From Candidatus Kuenenia stuttgartensis (lineage in GTDB: Bacteria > Planctomycetota > Planctomycetia > Planctomycetales > Planctomycetaceae): a DNA stretch of 34,083 bases. The number at the start of each line of letters is the position of its first letter. Position 1 is the first letter of the stretch. The position numbers and the translations under genes were made by a program. Below the pieces are notes generated by a model. The model saw only the letters and a program-made list of their open reading frames with translations, had not been told where the DNA came from and searched no databases. Positions 24,338 through 32,605 of the stretch are shown one piece after another. The stretch lies in the NCBI GenBank assembly GCA_945904015.1, contig CAMDPK010000080.1, positions 1 to 34,083 of the forward strand, in the 5' to 3' direction.

Positions 24338-27250
24338 ATGGACAACACTCCGAGCACCCCCCAGCCCGTCGCTCCATTGCCAGGCGTCGCACCGCCGACT
24401 GGAAAGCTCTATGTCCGAGCCGTCACGCCGGGACTGCGCAAACTCTTGTACGTCGTGTTTGGACTGCTGGCGCTGCTCGGAGCGAATTCGTTGTACCTGG
24501 TCTCCATCACGGCGATGGAGGCGATCTATCGGGAGACGTACCAGAATTACTTCTACCAGTTAATGTTCTTGGGACATCTGGTGCTCGGCCTGCTGGTGAT
24601 CGTGCCATTCGTTGTGTTCGGCACGAAGCACATGCTGTATGCCAAGGACCGCCGCAATCGCCGAGCGGTCAAAGTCGGCTACGTCCTGTTCGCTGTGTCG
24701 ATCATCGTGCTGGTCAGTGGATTGCTGCTGATGCGCATCGGTTCGTTCGATCTGAAACAGCCGATGGCGCGGTCCACGGTTTATTGGTTGCACATCGTCA
24801 CTCCGGTGATGGCCGGTTGGCTGTACTGGCTGCATCGGCTGACTGGCCCGCGCATCAAGTGGAAGATTGGCGTCGCGTATTTCGGGGTCGTCGGAGTTGC
24901 CGTCGCCGGCATGATTGGGTTGCACTCGCAAGACCCGCGCAAGTGGAATGTCGTCGGCCCGAAGGAGGGAACGCAGTACTTCGAACCGAGTCTCGCACGC
25001 ACGTCGTCCGGCAACTTCATCCCGGCCAAAACGCTGATGATGGATGACTATTGCCAGAAGTGTCATCCCGACACACACGCGCAGTGGGCCGAGAGTTCGC
25101 ATCGCTTCAGCTCATTCAACAACCCGGCCTATCTCGCGTCGATTCGCGAAACCCGCGAGGTCAGTCTGAAGCGCGATGGACATGTCAAAGCCTCACGCTG
25201 GTGCGCCGGCTGCCATGATCCTGTGCCATTCTTCAGCGGAGCCTTCGACGATTCGAAGTTCGATTTGCAGAATCACAAAACCGCGCACGCCGGCATCACT
25301 TGCACGTCGTGCCATGCCATCACTCACGTCAACAGCACACGCGGCAATGCCGACTTCACGATCGAGGAACCGACACACTACCCCTTCGCGCAGAGTGACA
25401 ACGCCGTGCTGCAATGGGTCAACAATCAGTTGGTCAAAGCGAAGCCGTCGTTCCACAAGAAGACGTTCCTGAAGCCGCTGCACACGACGGCCGAGTTCTG
25501 CTCGACGTGCCACAAGGTCCATTTGCCGTACGCCCTCAACCACTACAAGGATTTCCTGCGCGGCCAGAACCATTTTGACGCCTACTGGCTCAGCGGCGTC
25601 GGCCACGGTGCCCGCAGCTTTTACTACCCGCCCAAGGCTGTCTCGAACTGCGCCGGCTGTCACATGCCGCTCAAGGAATCGAACGACTTCGGTGCGCGGC
25701 TGTTTGCCGACGCCAAAAAGCTGAGCATTCACAACCATCTCTTCCCGGCCGCCAACACGGGCCTTGCCTGGATGCGTGATGCGAAGCCGGAAGTCATCGA
25801 GGCTCATCAGAAGTTCTTGCAAGAGATTACGCGCGTGGACATTTTCGGAGTCAAAGAAGGCGGAACCATCGACGGTAAGCTGCATGCTCCGATTCGGCCG
25901 AGCGTGCCGACGCTCAAACGGGGCGAGAAGTATCTGCTCGAAGCGGTCGTGCGGACGCTGAAGCTCGGACATCAATTGACTCAAGGCACGGTCGATTCCA
26001 ACGAGCTGTGGGTCGAGGTCACGCTGACGTCCGCTGGCAAGGTCATCGGCAAGAGTGGCGGACTCGATGCCGATCGTGAGGTCGATCCGTACTCGCATTT
26101 CATCAACGTCTTCATGCTCGACAAGGAGGGCAGCCGCATCGACCGCCGCAATCCGCAGGACATCTTCACGCCGCTCTACAACCACCAGGTTCCGCCCGGA
26201 GCCGGTCAAGTCGCGCACTACGATTTCGCAGTGCCCGACGACATCACTGCTCCGATCACCGCCGAGGTCAAATTGCAGTACCGCAAGTTCGACAAGCCTT
26301 TTATGGACTTCGTGACGAAGACCGCGAAGCCGGGCGACAAGCCGATCAAGAATCACACGCTCGGCCAGAAGTACCTGAACGACCTGCCGATCACGACGAT
26401 GGCCACCGACTCGGTGACGTTTCCGGTTGAAGGCGTTGACGTCGTTGTCGAAAACAAACCGCGCGACGGCATCCCGCCGTGGCAGCGCTGGAACGATTAC
26501 GGCATCGGCTTGTTTCTCGAAGACAAGGCTGAGCTGCGGCAGTCGATCGACGCCTTCACCGAAGTCGAGAAGCTCGGCCGCTTCGACGGCCCGTTGAATC
26601 TCGCACGCGTGCTGGAACGCGAGGGCCGCATCGGTGAAGCGGTCGAAGCGCTGCAGCGAACTGCTGCTCATGGAACGTCGAAAGACGATCCCGCAGCGCC
26701 ACGCTGGACACTGCAATGGCTCACCGGCCGAGTGAACCGCCAGCAAGGACGATTGAAGGAAGCCGAAGCCAATTTCCGCGCGGTGCTTGAGGAACACACG
26801 CCGGAGATGATCGAACGGGGCTTCGACTTCAGCGGCGATTACGAGGTCATCAATCTGCTCGGTCTGACGCTGTTCGATTCGGCGAAAGCCGTCCGCATGG
26901 AGGGAGAACCCGAACGGAAACTCCTTCTCCAGAAAGCCGCAGTCACGTTTGAGAAGACGCTGAAGATCGACAGCGAAAACGTTGCGGCTCACCACAACCT
27001 GCATCAGATTTACGAAGAACTCGGAGACAAAACCAAAGCCAAGTTCCACAACTCCGAGCACCTGAAAGTGAAACCTGACGACAATGCCCAAGGCCGAGCC
27101 GTCGGTCTCGCTCGCGCGAAATATCCCGCCGCTAATTTCGCGGCCGAAGCCCTCGTCATCTACCCACTGCAACGCAAGGGTGCTCCGGGACTGAATACTG
27201 CGGACACTGACAAACGGAAACCGCCGGCGACATCGAGCGGGGGCGAATGA
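24338..27250 (+). CDS. membrane-anchored five-haem cytochrome c with C-terminal TPRs
   Basis: This 970-residue protein has a hydrophobic N-terminal part with four membrane segments (about 35-55, 75-97, 114-135, 180-200, plus a short one near 150). Five CxxCH haem sites follow: CQKCH (239), CAGCH (289), CTSCH (322), CSTCH (388) and CAGCH (438). A middle beta-rich region spans about 500-700. A C-terminal tetratricopeptide region (about 730-910) includes NLARVLEREGRIGEAVEAL and AEANFRAVLEE. The haem cluster resembles cytochrome c554-type electron carriers. It probably transfers electrons at the membrane while the TPRs bind a partner. ATG 24338 is chosen; TTG 24323 is an alternative. The 233-nt region upstream has no convincing gene. 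Confidence 0.9.
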   Translation: MDNTPSTPQPVAPLPGVAPPTGKLYVRAVTPGLRKLLYVVFGLLALLGANSLYLVSITAMEAIYRETYQNYFYQLMFLGHLVLGLLVIVPFVVFGTKHMLYAKDRRNRRAVKVGYVLFAVSIIVLVSGLLLMRIGSFDLKQPMARSTVYWLHIVTPVMAGWLYWLHRLTGPRIKWKIGVAYFGVVGVAVAGMIGLHSQDPRKWNVVGPKEGTQYFEPSLARTSSGNFIPAKTLMMDDYCQKCHPDTHAQWAESSHRFSSFNNPAYLASIRETREVSLKRDGHVKASRWCAGCHDPVPFFSGAFDDSKFDLQNHKTAHAGITCTSCHAITHVNSTRGNADFTIEEPTHYPFAQSDNAVLQWVNNQLVKAKPSFHKKTFLKPLHTTAEFCSTCHKVHLPYALNHYKDFLRGQNHFDAYWLSGVGHGARSFYYPPKAVSNCAGCHMPLKESNDFGARLFADAKKLSIHNHLFPAANTGLAWMRDAKPEVIEAHQKFLQEITRVDIFGVKEGGTIDGKLHAPIRPSVPTLKRGEKYLLEAVVRTLKLGHQLTQGTVDSNELWVEVTLTSAGKVIGKSGGLDADREVDPYSHFINVFMLDKEGSRIDRRNPQDIFTPLYNHQVPPGAGQVAHYDFAVPDDITAPITAEVKLQYRKFDKPFMDFVTKTAKPGDKPIKNHTLGQKYLNDLPITTMATDSVTFPVEGVDVVVENKPRDGIPPWQRWNDYGIGLFLEDKAELRQSIDAFTEVEKLGRFDGPLNLARVLEREGRIGEAVEALQRTAAHGTSKDDPAAPRWTLQWLTGRVNRQQGRLKEAEANFRAVLEEHTPEMIERGFDFSGDYEVINLLGLTLFDSAKAVRMEGEPERKLLLQKAAVTFEKTLKIDSENVAAHHNLHQIYEELGDKTKAKFHNSEHLKVKPDDNAQGRAVGLARAKYPAANFAAEALVIYPLQRKGAPGLNTADTDKRKPPATSSGGE

Positions 27251-27372
27251 CACTCGGCGAAGTGCTCCGGTGCTTTTCTGCGGTTCTGCCTCCTCCGACG
27301 GATTCGCAGAAAAACGCAACGTCAAACCTCTCAAAGTCGCGCCGAACTCGTCGCGAATCGCAGGTTGCTTGA

Positions 27373-30300
27373 ATGTCACAATTTCACCCGATTATCGAGC
27401 AGTGGTTTTTGTCGCGTTTCGCCGCGCCGACCGAACCACAACGGCTCGGCTGGCCGGCCATCGCCAACGGCGAGCATGTGCTGATCGCCGCTCCGACCGG
27501 CAGCGGCAAAACGCTGACCGCGTTCCTCGCCGTCATCGACCGGCTGCTGCGACGTTCGTTGAAAGAAAAACTCAACGACGGGATTCGCGTCGTGTACGTC
27601 TCGCCGTTGCGAGCCCTCTCGAACGACATGCACCGCAATCTCGATGTTCCGCTGCGCGAGATCACCGAACTCGTCGAAATGTCCGGCCTGCGGACGATTC
27701 ACGGCGAGAAGCCGACACCGATCCGAGTCGGACTGCGCACCGGAGACACGTCGTCGTCGCAGCGAGCGACGCTCGTCCGCAAGCCGCCGCACATTTTGGT
27801 CACGACGCCGGAGTCGCTGTACCTGCTGCTGACGTCCGTGAAAGGCCGAGCCGCGCTCCGCAAAACCGAGACCGTGATCGTCGATGAAATTCACGCACTC
27901 GTCCGCGACAAACGCGGCTCGCACTTGTCGCTGAGCCTCGAACGCCTGCAAGCGCTGTGCAAGAAACCGCTGCAAAGGATTGGCCTGTCGGCGACTCAGC
28001 GGCCGATCGAACGGATGGCCGAATTCTTGGTTGGTTCGGCCGAACGCCGACAGCCGACAGCCGACAGCCGAGATACCGTTTTTCCCGCCCAGCAAGCGCT
28101 GCCATTTGAACCGGAAGAAAATGGAATACGGCTGTCCTCTGACGGCGATCGGCAGTCGGCCGGACCGGCGACGATCATTGATGTGGGGCATTCGCGACAT
28201 TTGGACCTCGGCATCGAGGTGCCCGAACTGGAACTCGGAGCTGTCTGCTCCCACGAGCACTGGGGGCAGATCAATGCTCGAGTCGTCGAGCTGGTCAACT
28301 CGCACCGCAGCACTTTGATCTTCGTCAACACGCGACGCATGGCCGAACGAGCAGCCCATCAACTGACGGAACTGCTCGGCGAAGACCAGGTCAGCAGTCA
28401 TCACGGTTCGCTGTCGATGGAATTGCGGCTGCGAACAGAACGTCGGTTGAAGGACGGCGAGTTGAAATGCGTCGTGGCGACGTCGTCGCTCGAACTGGGC
28501 ATCGACATCGGTTACGTCGATCTTGTGATCCAGCTTGGCTCGCCCGGTGCGATCGCGACTCTGCTGCAACGCATCGGCCGAGCGGGTCACGCGATTCACG
28601 CGACGCCGAAGGGCCGGTTGTTCGCGCTGACTCGCGACGAATTGCTCGAATCCATGGCGTTGATGCGAGCGATCCGAGCCGGTCGGCTGGACGTAATTCC
28701 GATTCCGGTCGCGCCGTTGGATGTGCTCGCTCAGCAGATCGTCGCGGAGGTCGCGGCGAACGACGAATGTTCGTCGGACGAATTGTTCGAGACGTTTCGC
28801 CGAGCGTACCCGTATCGCGACCTGACTCGCGAGCAATTCGATTCCGTCGTGCAGATCATGGCCGAAGGAATCACTGACACGTCCGGTCGCGGCAAAGTCT
28901 ATCTGCATCACGACCGCGTCAAACGCCGGATCAGAGCTAGACCGGCGGCGCGCATCGCGGCGACATGTAACGCGGGGGCGATTCCGGACATCGGCTCGTA
29001 CCGAGTCGTCGCCGATCCCGATGGCGTGGTTGTCGGCACGATCGACGAAGACTTCGCGGTCGAGAGCCAACGGGGTGACATCTTTTTGCTCGGTTCCACG
29101 TCGTGGCGATTTCAAGGCATTCGCGGGCTAGACGTCGTCGTCACCGACGCGGGCGGAGCGCCGCCGTCGGTCCCGTTTTGGCGCGGCGAAGCGCCGGGGC
29201 GGACTTGGGAGTTGTCGGAAGAAGTGTCGCGACTGCGGGAAGATATTTCGTCTCGCTTGGGTGAGGAAGCGATTGCAAATTGTAAATTGCAAATTGCAAA
29301 TTGCGAATTGGATCAGCGACCGCAAAGCGATGTTCCTGTCACCCTGTCACCCCCTCACCCTGTCACCCCCTCACTTCCCGACTGGCTGCAAGCCGAAACG
29401 TACTGCTCCGAATGGGCCGCCGAACAAATCGCGAATTACGTTGCCGCGCAGAAAGCCGCGATCGGAGTGATCCCGAACCAGAAGAAGATCGTCTTCGAAC
29501 GGTTCTTCGACGAATCTGGCGGCATGCAGATGGTCGTGCATGCCCCGTTCGGTGCGCGAGTCTGCAAGGCCTGGGGGCTCGCGATGCGGAAGCGGTTCTG
29601 CCGCTCGTTCGACTTTGAATTGCAGGCGACCGCCGACGATGACGGGTTCATCTTGTCGCTCGGCCCGCAGCATTCGTTTCCGCTGGAGAGCATGTTTCCG
29701 TTGCTCAATCGCGAGAACGCTCGCAACTTGCTGGAACAGGCGATTCTGCAAACGCCACTGTTTCAAACGCGCTGGCGTTGGAACATGAACCGAGCACTGC
29801 TCGTGCTGCGGATGCGGAACGGGCAGAAAGTCCCGCCGGCTCTGCAACGGTTCCGTTCGGACGACTTGCTGACGGCCGTCTTTCCCAAACTGACTGGCTG
29901 CCAAGAGAACATTGTCGGCGATCACGAGCTGCCCGATCATCCGCTGGTCCAGCAGACGATGCACGACTGCCTGACCGAAGCGATGGACCTCGACGGACTG
30001 CTGCGAGTCCTCGACGACATCGAGGCGGGACGCATCGAGCTGATTGCTCGCGACACGCGCGAGCCGTCGCCGTTCTGCTACGAGTTGCTCAACGCGAATC
30101 CGTACGCGTTTCTCGATGGTGGCGAACTTCAAGAACGCCGAGCACGCGCGGTCGCGAATCGTCGCACGCTGAATCCCGACGACGTGCGCGACTTGGCGAA
30201 GCTCGATCCGGCGGCCATCGACCAAGTCGTGCGGGAGGCTCAGCCGCTAATCCGCAACGCCGACGAACTGCACGACGTTTTGCTGAGCCGGTTCTTCGTG

Positions 30301-32268
30301 CCGGTAGCCGAATTCGTGGGGCAGGTTTTCAACCTGCCCGGACAGAGGAGCGGGCAGGTTGAAAACCTGCCCCACGATCGCTGGTTTGCCGAACTCGCGA
30401 CCGATTGCCGAGCGACGACGCTCACGCTGCCGAATGGTCAAACTGCCTGGGTCGCAGCCGAACGCTTGCCGGCGATCAAGGCTCTCTTTCCCGTCGCGGC
30501 GATTGATCCGCAAATTGAAGCTCCGCCGGGTGTCCGCACCGAATGGGAGACGACCGACGCACGAGTCAGCATCCTGCGCGGCTGGCTGGAAGTCTGCGGC
30601 CCGATCACGGCGACGGAACTCGCTGAGCAAACGACGTTCTCCGAGTCGCAAGTCTTCGCGACCTTGGAAGCACTCGAAGGCGAAGGAGTCGTGCTGCGCG
30701 GGACGTTTCGGGGAAGTGATGAGTGGCGAGTGGCGAGTGGCGAGTTGAAGTCAGAAACGGCCGCTGAAAGTTCCCCCGAACTCGCCACTCGCCACTCGCC
30801 ACTCGCCACTCCCCCCGAATGGTGCCACCGCCGACTGCTGGCTCGCATTCATCGGCTGACCATTGAGGGTCTGCGGCGGTTGATCGAGCCGGTCGATGTC
30901 TCGACGTTCTGGCGGTATCTCGCGCGACGGCAGGGAATCACCGGGGCCGACAAGCGAGCTGGCTCGAATGGCGTGTTTGAAGTCATCGCGATGCTGCAAG
31001 GACTCGACCTTCCGGCGGTCGCTTGGGAACGCGATGTCCTGCCCGCGCGAGTCGAAAATTATCGGCCGGAATGGCTCGACGAATTGTGTCTCGGTGGCGA
31101 GGTCGCGTGGGGCCGGCTGTATCCGCCGCGTGTCGATCCCGACAAAAGCAAACCGCTGGCCGGAGTCACTCGCGTTGTGCCCGTGTCGCTATTCCTGCGC
31201 GGCGACTTGCCGTGGCTGGATGACGTGGGGCAGGTTTCCAACCTGCCCGAAAGAAAGTCCGGGCAGGTTGAAAACCTGCCCCACAAACAACTGAGTTCCT
31301 CAGCCGAAGACCTTGCTTCGTTGCTGCGAACGCGCGGAGCGATGTTCTTGTCGGACTTGCTGCGTGAGAGTCGCTTGCTGCCGGCGCATGTCGAAGACGG
31401 ACTCGGCGAACTTGTCTCGCGCGGCTTGGTGACGGCCGACGGCTTCTCCGGTTTGCGACAACTCATCAGCGACGCCAGTCGCTCGTCATCGTCTCGCGGC
31501 GCGAGCCGGCGTCGACCGGGATTGCTGCGTCAACGCGGCGCGCTGGGCGCGTCGGGACGCTGGTCGGTGTGGCGGGCTGGATGTGGGGAGTGGGGAGTGG
31601 GGAGTGAGGAGTTGCAGGCAAGTAGCACGCAGCCTGCGGCAATTTCAAACTCCCCACTCCCCACTCCTCACTCGCCACTTTCTCGCCCCGAAGTCGTCGA
31701 GCAATGGGCCTGGCAGTTGTTGCGGCGGTGGGGCGTGATGTTCAAAGATTTGTTGGCTCGCGAGTCGGGTGCGCCGTCGTGGTGGGAGTTGTTGCAGGTC
31801 TATCGTCGGCTCGAAGCTCGCGGCGAGATTCGCGGTGGCCGGTTCATCTCCGGCGTGGCGGGCGAGCAGTTCTCGATGAGCGAATCGATTCGGCAATTGC
31901 GGTTGTTGCGAGACAGCGAGACGCAAGGCGAGTTGATTCTCATCTCGGCCGCCGATCCGCTGAACTTGGTCGGCATCCTGGACGATCAACCGCGAGTTCC
32001 CAGTGTCGCGTCACATCGCATGGTGTACTTCGACGGCCGCTGCGTCGGGACGCTGATTGCTGAGGAGAAATGGTTTGCACCGTCGTTGAAGGTCGAGCTC
32101 CACCCGCTCGTCGCCGAGTTGTTGGAACGTGGACGCCCGGGGAACCACACCGCCGTCCGCAACGAGTCCGCGACGACAGAGCATCGAGCGACACCGACTC
32201 GGCTGCGAGCGGCCGCTCACACCCGACCGCGAGCACCGCAACCATCCGCTGACCGCGCCGGTGAGTAA
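27373..32268 (+). CDS. lhr: Lhr-type ATP-dependent helicase carrying in-frame repeat insertions
   Basis: This 1631-residue SF2 helicase of the Lhr family acts on DNA or RNA-DNA hybrids in repair. Motif I is APTGSGKT (40-47), Ia SPLRALSNDM, II DEIH (about 171-174), III LSATQ, IV IFVNTRR, V SSLELGIDIG, and VI QRIGRAGH (about 399-406). The winged-helix and Lhr core domains follow to about 970, then the Lhr C-terminal region. It is longer than usual (roughly 1400-1550) because of six repeat-encoded segments at residues about 222-266, 634-668, 982-1002, 1115-1148, 1285-1305 and 1404-1438, each in frame. The final about 40 residues are Arg/Pro-rich and unlike the family. The start ATG 27373 has a weak AGGTTG upstream. 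No stop or frameshift breaks it. Confidence 0.9.
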   Translation: MSQFHPIIEQWFLSRFAAPTEPQRLGWPAIANGEHVLIAAPTGSGKTLTAFLAVIDRLLRRSLKEKLNDGIRVVYVSPLRALSNDMHRNLDVPLREITELVEMSGLRTIHGEKPTPIRVGLRTGDTSSSQRATLVRKPPHILVTTPESLYLLLTSVKGRAALRKTETVIVDEIHALVRDKRGSHLSLSLERLQALCKKPLQRIGLSATQRPIERMAEFLVGSAERRQPTADSRDTVFPAQQALPFEPEENGIRLSSDGDRQSAGPATIIDVGHSRHLDLGIEVPELELGAVCSHEHWGQINARVVELVNSHRSTLIFVNTRRMAERAAHQLTELLGEDQVSSHHGSLSMELRLRTERRLKDGELKCVVATSSLELGIDIGYVDLVIQLGSPGAIATLLQRIGRAGHAIHATPKGRLFALTRDELLESMALMRAIRAGRLDVIPIPVAPLDVLAQQIVAEVAANDECSSDELFETFRRAYPYRDLTREQFDSVVQIMAEGITDTSGRGKVYLHHDRVKRRIRARPAARIAATCNAGAIPDIGSYRVVADPDGVVVGTIDEDFAVESQRGDIFLLGSTSWRFQGIRGLDVVVTDAGGAPPSVPFWRGEAPGRTWELSEEVSRLREDISSRLGEEAIANCKLQIANCELDQRPQSDVPVTLSPPHPVTPSLPDWLQAETYCSEWAAEQIANYVAAQKAAIGVIPNQKKIVFERFFDESGGMQMVVHAPFGARVCKAWGLAMRKRFCRSFDFELQATADDDGFILSLGPQHSFPLESMFPLLNRENARNLLEQAILQTPLFQTRWRWNMNRALLVLRMRNGQKVPPALQRFRSDDLLTAVFPKLTGCQENIVGDHELPDHPLVQQTMHDCLTEAMDLDGLLRVLDDIEAGRIELIARDTREPSPFCYELLNANPYAFLDGGELQERRARAVANRRTLNPDDVRDLAKLDPAAIDQVVREAQPLIRNADELHDVLLSRFFVPVAEFVGQVFNLPGQRSGQVENLPHDRWFAELATDCRATTLTLPNGQTAWVAAERLPAIKALFPVAAIDPQIEAPPGVRTEWETTDARVSILRGWLEVCGPITATELAEQTTFSESQVFATLEALEGEGVVLRGTFRGSDEWRVASGELKSETAAESSPELATRHSPLATPPEWCHRRLLARIHRLTIEGLRRLIEPVDVSTFWRYLARRQGITGADKRAGSNGVFEVIAMLQGLDLPAVAWERDVLPARVENYRPEWLDELCLGGEVAWGRLYPPRVDPDKSKPLAGVTRVVPVSLFLRGDLPWLDDVGQVSNLPERKSGQVENLPHKQLSSSAEDLASLLRTRGAMFLSDLLRESRLLPAHVEDGLGELVSRGLVTADGFSGLRQLISDASRSSSSRGASRRRPGLLRQRGALGASGRWSVWRAGCGEWGVGSEELQASSTQPAAISNSPLPTPHSPLSRPEVVEQWAWQLLRRWGVMFKDLLARESGAPSWWELLQVYRRLEARGEIRGGRFISGVAGEQFSMSESIRQLRLLRDSETQGELILISAADPLNLVGILDDQPRVPSVASHRMVYFDGRCVGTLIAEEKWFAPSLKVELHPLVAELLERGRPGNHTAVRNESATTEHRATPTRLRAAAHTRPRAPQPSADRAGE
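28039..28160. repeat. inverted heptamer array, GCCGACA family, in frame in lhr
   Basis: Left arm: five 7-bp units (GCCGAAC, three GCCGACA, GCCGAGA; 28039-28073), then TACCGTTTTTCCC. Right arm: five inverse units (28126-28160: ATACGGC, TGTCCTC, TGACGGC, GATCGGC, AGTCGGC). It encodes part of a 45-residue segment (about 222-266) between helicase motifs III and IV. Same family as the intergenic copy at 17780-17884. Confidence 0.9.
29272..29310 (+). repeat. tandem ATTGCAA heptamers in frame in lhr
   Basis: Five and a half direct units of 7 bp (ATTGCAA, ATTGTAA, ATTGCAA, ATTGCAA, ATTGCGA, ATTG) encode IANCKLQIANCEL at residues about 634-646. No inverse arm is seen nearby. Confidence 0.85.
29336..29374 (+). 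repeat. tandem 8-bp CTGTCACC repeats in frame in lhr
   Basis: Near-direct 8-bp units (CTGTCACC, CTGTCACC, CCCTCACC, CTGTCACC, CCCTCAC) encode the Val-Thr-Pro-Leu-Ser rich stretch VTLSPPHPVTPSLP. They lie 25 nt after the ATTGCAA array, and both probably form one inserted block. Confidence 0.75.
30315..30376. repeat. 60-nt palindrome, GTGGGGCAGG family, in frame in lhr (copy 1)
   Basis: 26-nt perfect arms (30315-30340 and 30351-30376) flank a 10-nt spacer; the shared core is 60 nt (30316-30375). It encodes VGQVFNLPGQRSGQVENLPH (residues about 982-1001), between VPVAEF and DRWFAEL. Confidence 0.95.
30721..30811. repeat. inverted GAGTGGC heptamer array in frame in lhr
   Basis: Three left units of GAGTGGC (30721-30741) plus GAGTT, and on the right AACTC plus four GCCACTC units (30779-30811). 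The outermost 26-nt arms are perfect inverses. It encodes EWRVASGELK...SPELATRHSPLAT within residues about 1115-1148. Confidence 0.95.
31225..31284. repeat. 60-nt palindrome, GTGGGGCAGG family, in frame in lhr (copy 2)
   Basis: 25-nt arms (31225-31249 and 31260-31284) with one mismatch (TTTCC for TTTTC in the left arm) flank a 10-nt spacer. It encodes VGQVSNLPERKSGQVENLPH (about 1285-1304) in the same frame as copy 1; the single mismatch changes Phe to Ser. Confidence 0.95.
31585..31676. repeat. inverted GGGGAGT heptamer array in frame in lhr
   Basis: Four left units (GGGGAGT x3, GAGGAGT; 31585-31612) and four inverse units (ACTCCCC, ACTCCCC, ACTCCTC, ACTCGCC; 31649-31676). It encodes GEWGVGSEEL...NSPLPTPHSPLS (about 1405-1437). 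Confidence 0.95.
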
Positions 32269-32303
32269 ACCTTGCCGCGAGCTGCGCCTGCAACCCAATA
32301 AAC

Positions 32304-32418
32304 AGTGCCAAGTGAAGAGTGCAGACTGCAAAGTGAAGAGTGCCAAACGGCGACAGTTAGCTGACACTTTGCACTTTGCAGTCTGCATTTTGCAGTCTGC
32401 ACTCTTCACTTTGCACTG
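32304..32418. repeat. inverted heptamer array, AGTGAAG family
   Basis: Six left units of 7 bp (AGTGCCA, AGTGAAG, AGTGCAG, ACTGCAA, AGTGAAG, AGTGCCA; 32304-32345) and eight right units (GACACTT, TGCACTT, TGCAGTC, TGCATTT, TGCAGTC, TGCACTC, TTCACTT, TGCACTG; 32363-32418). The outer 27-nt arms (32303-32329/32392-32418) have one mismatch. It occupies most of the 337-nt gap between lhr and the next gene; I see no gene in the rest of the gap. Confidence 0.95.
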
Positions 32419-32605
32419 CCGATACTGCTGGCAACGGGCCATAACCTTCGCACGTCGCCATCGTCGGATTCGCTTGCCGCACCTCATCCACAGATTCCAT
32501 TCGGCAGGTTGGCGATGCAGTCTCGGCCTGCATACCATGCCGACCCGAAAAGTCCTTTCCCCCCTGTTTTGAACAAGTTTTGACCTTCGCGTGGAGAAGC
32601 TGGCG

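Noticed and set aside
27274..27316. TTCTGCG/CGCAGAA inverted repeat before lhr as a terminator
   Set aside because: A 7-bp stem with a 20-nt loop and A-rich rather than T-rich tail on the + strand; not convincing.
25193..27379. Long - strand frame opposite the multihaem cytochrome
   Set aside because: The + strand gene has five CxxCH sites and TPRs; the reverse reading has no motif and is the usual GC-driven shadow.
27376..29115. Long - strand frame opposite the helicase motifs of lhr
   Set aside because: It is Arg/Gln/Phe-rich without recognisable domains, while the + strand carries all Lhr motifs.
30721..31676. CRISPR array
   Set aside because: Units are 7 bp with no unique spacers, arranged as inverted arms in a coding frame, and no cas gene is in the window.
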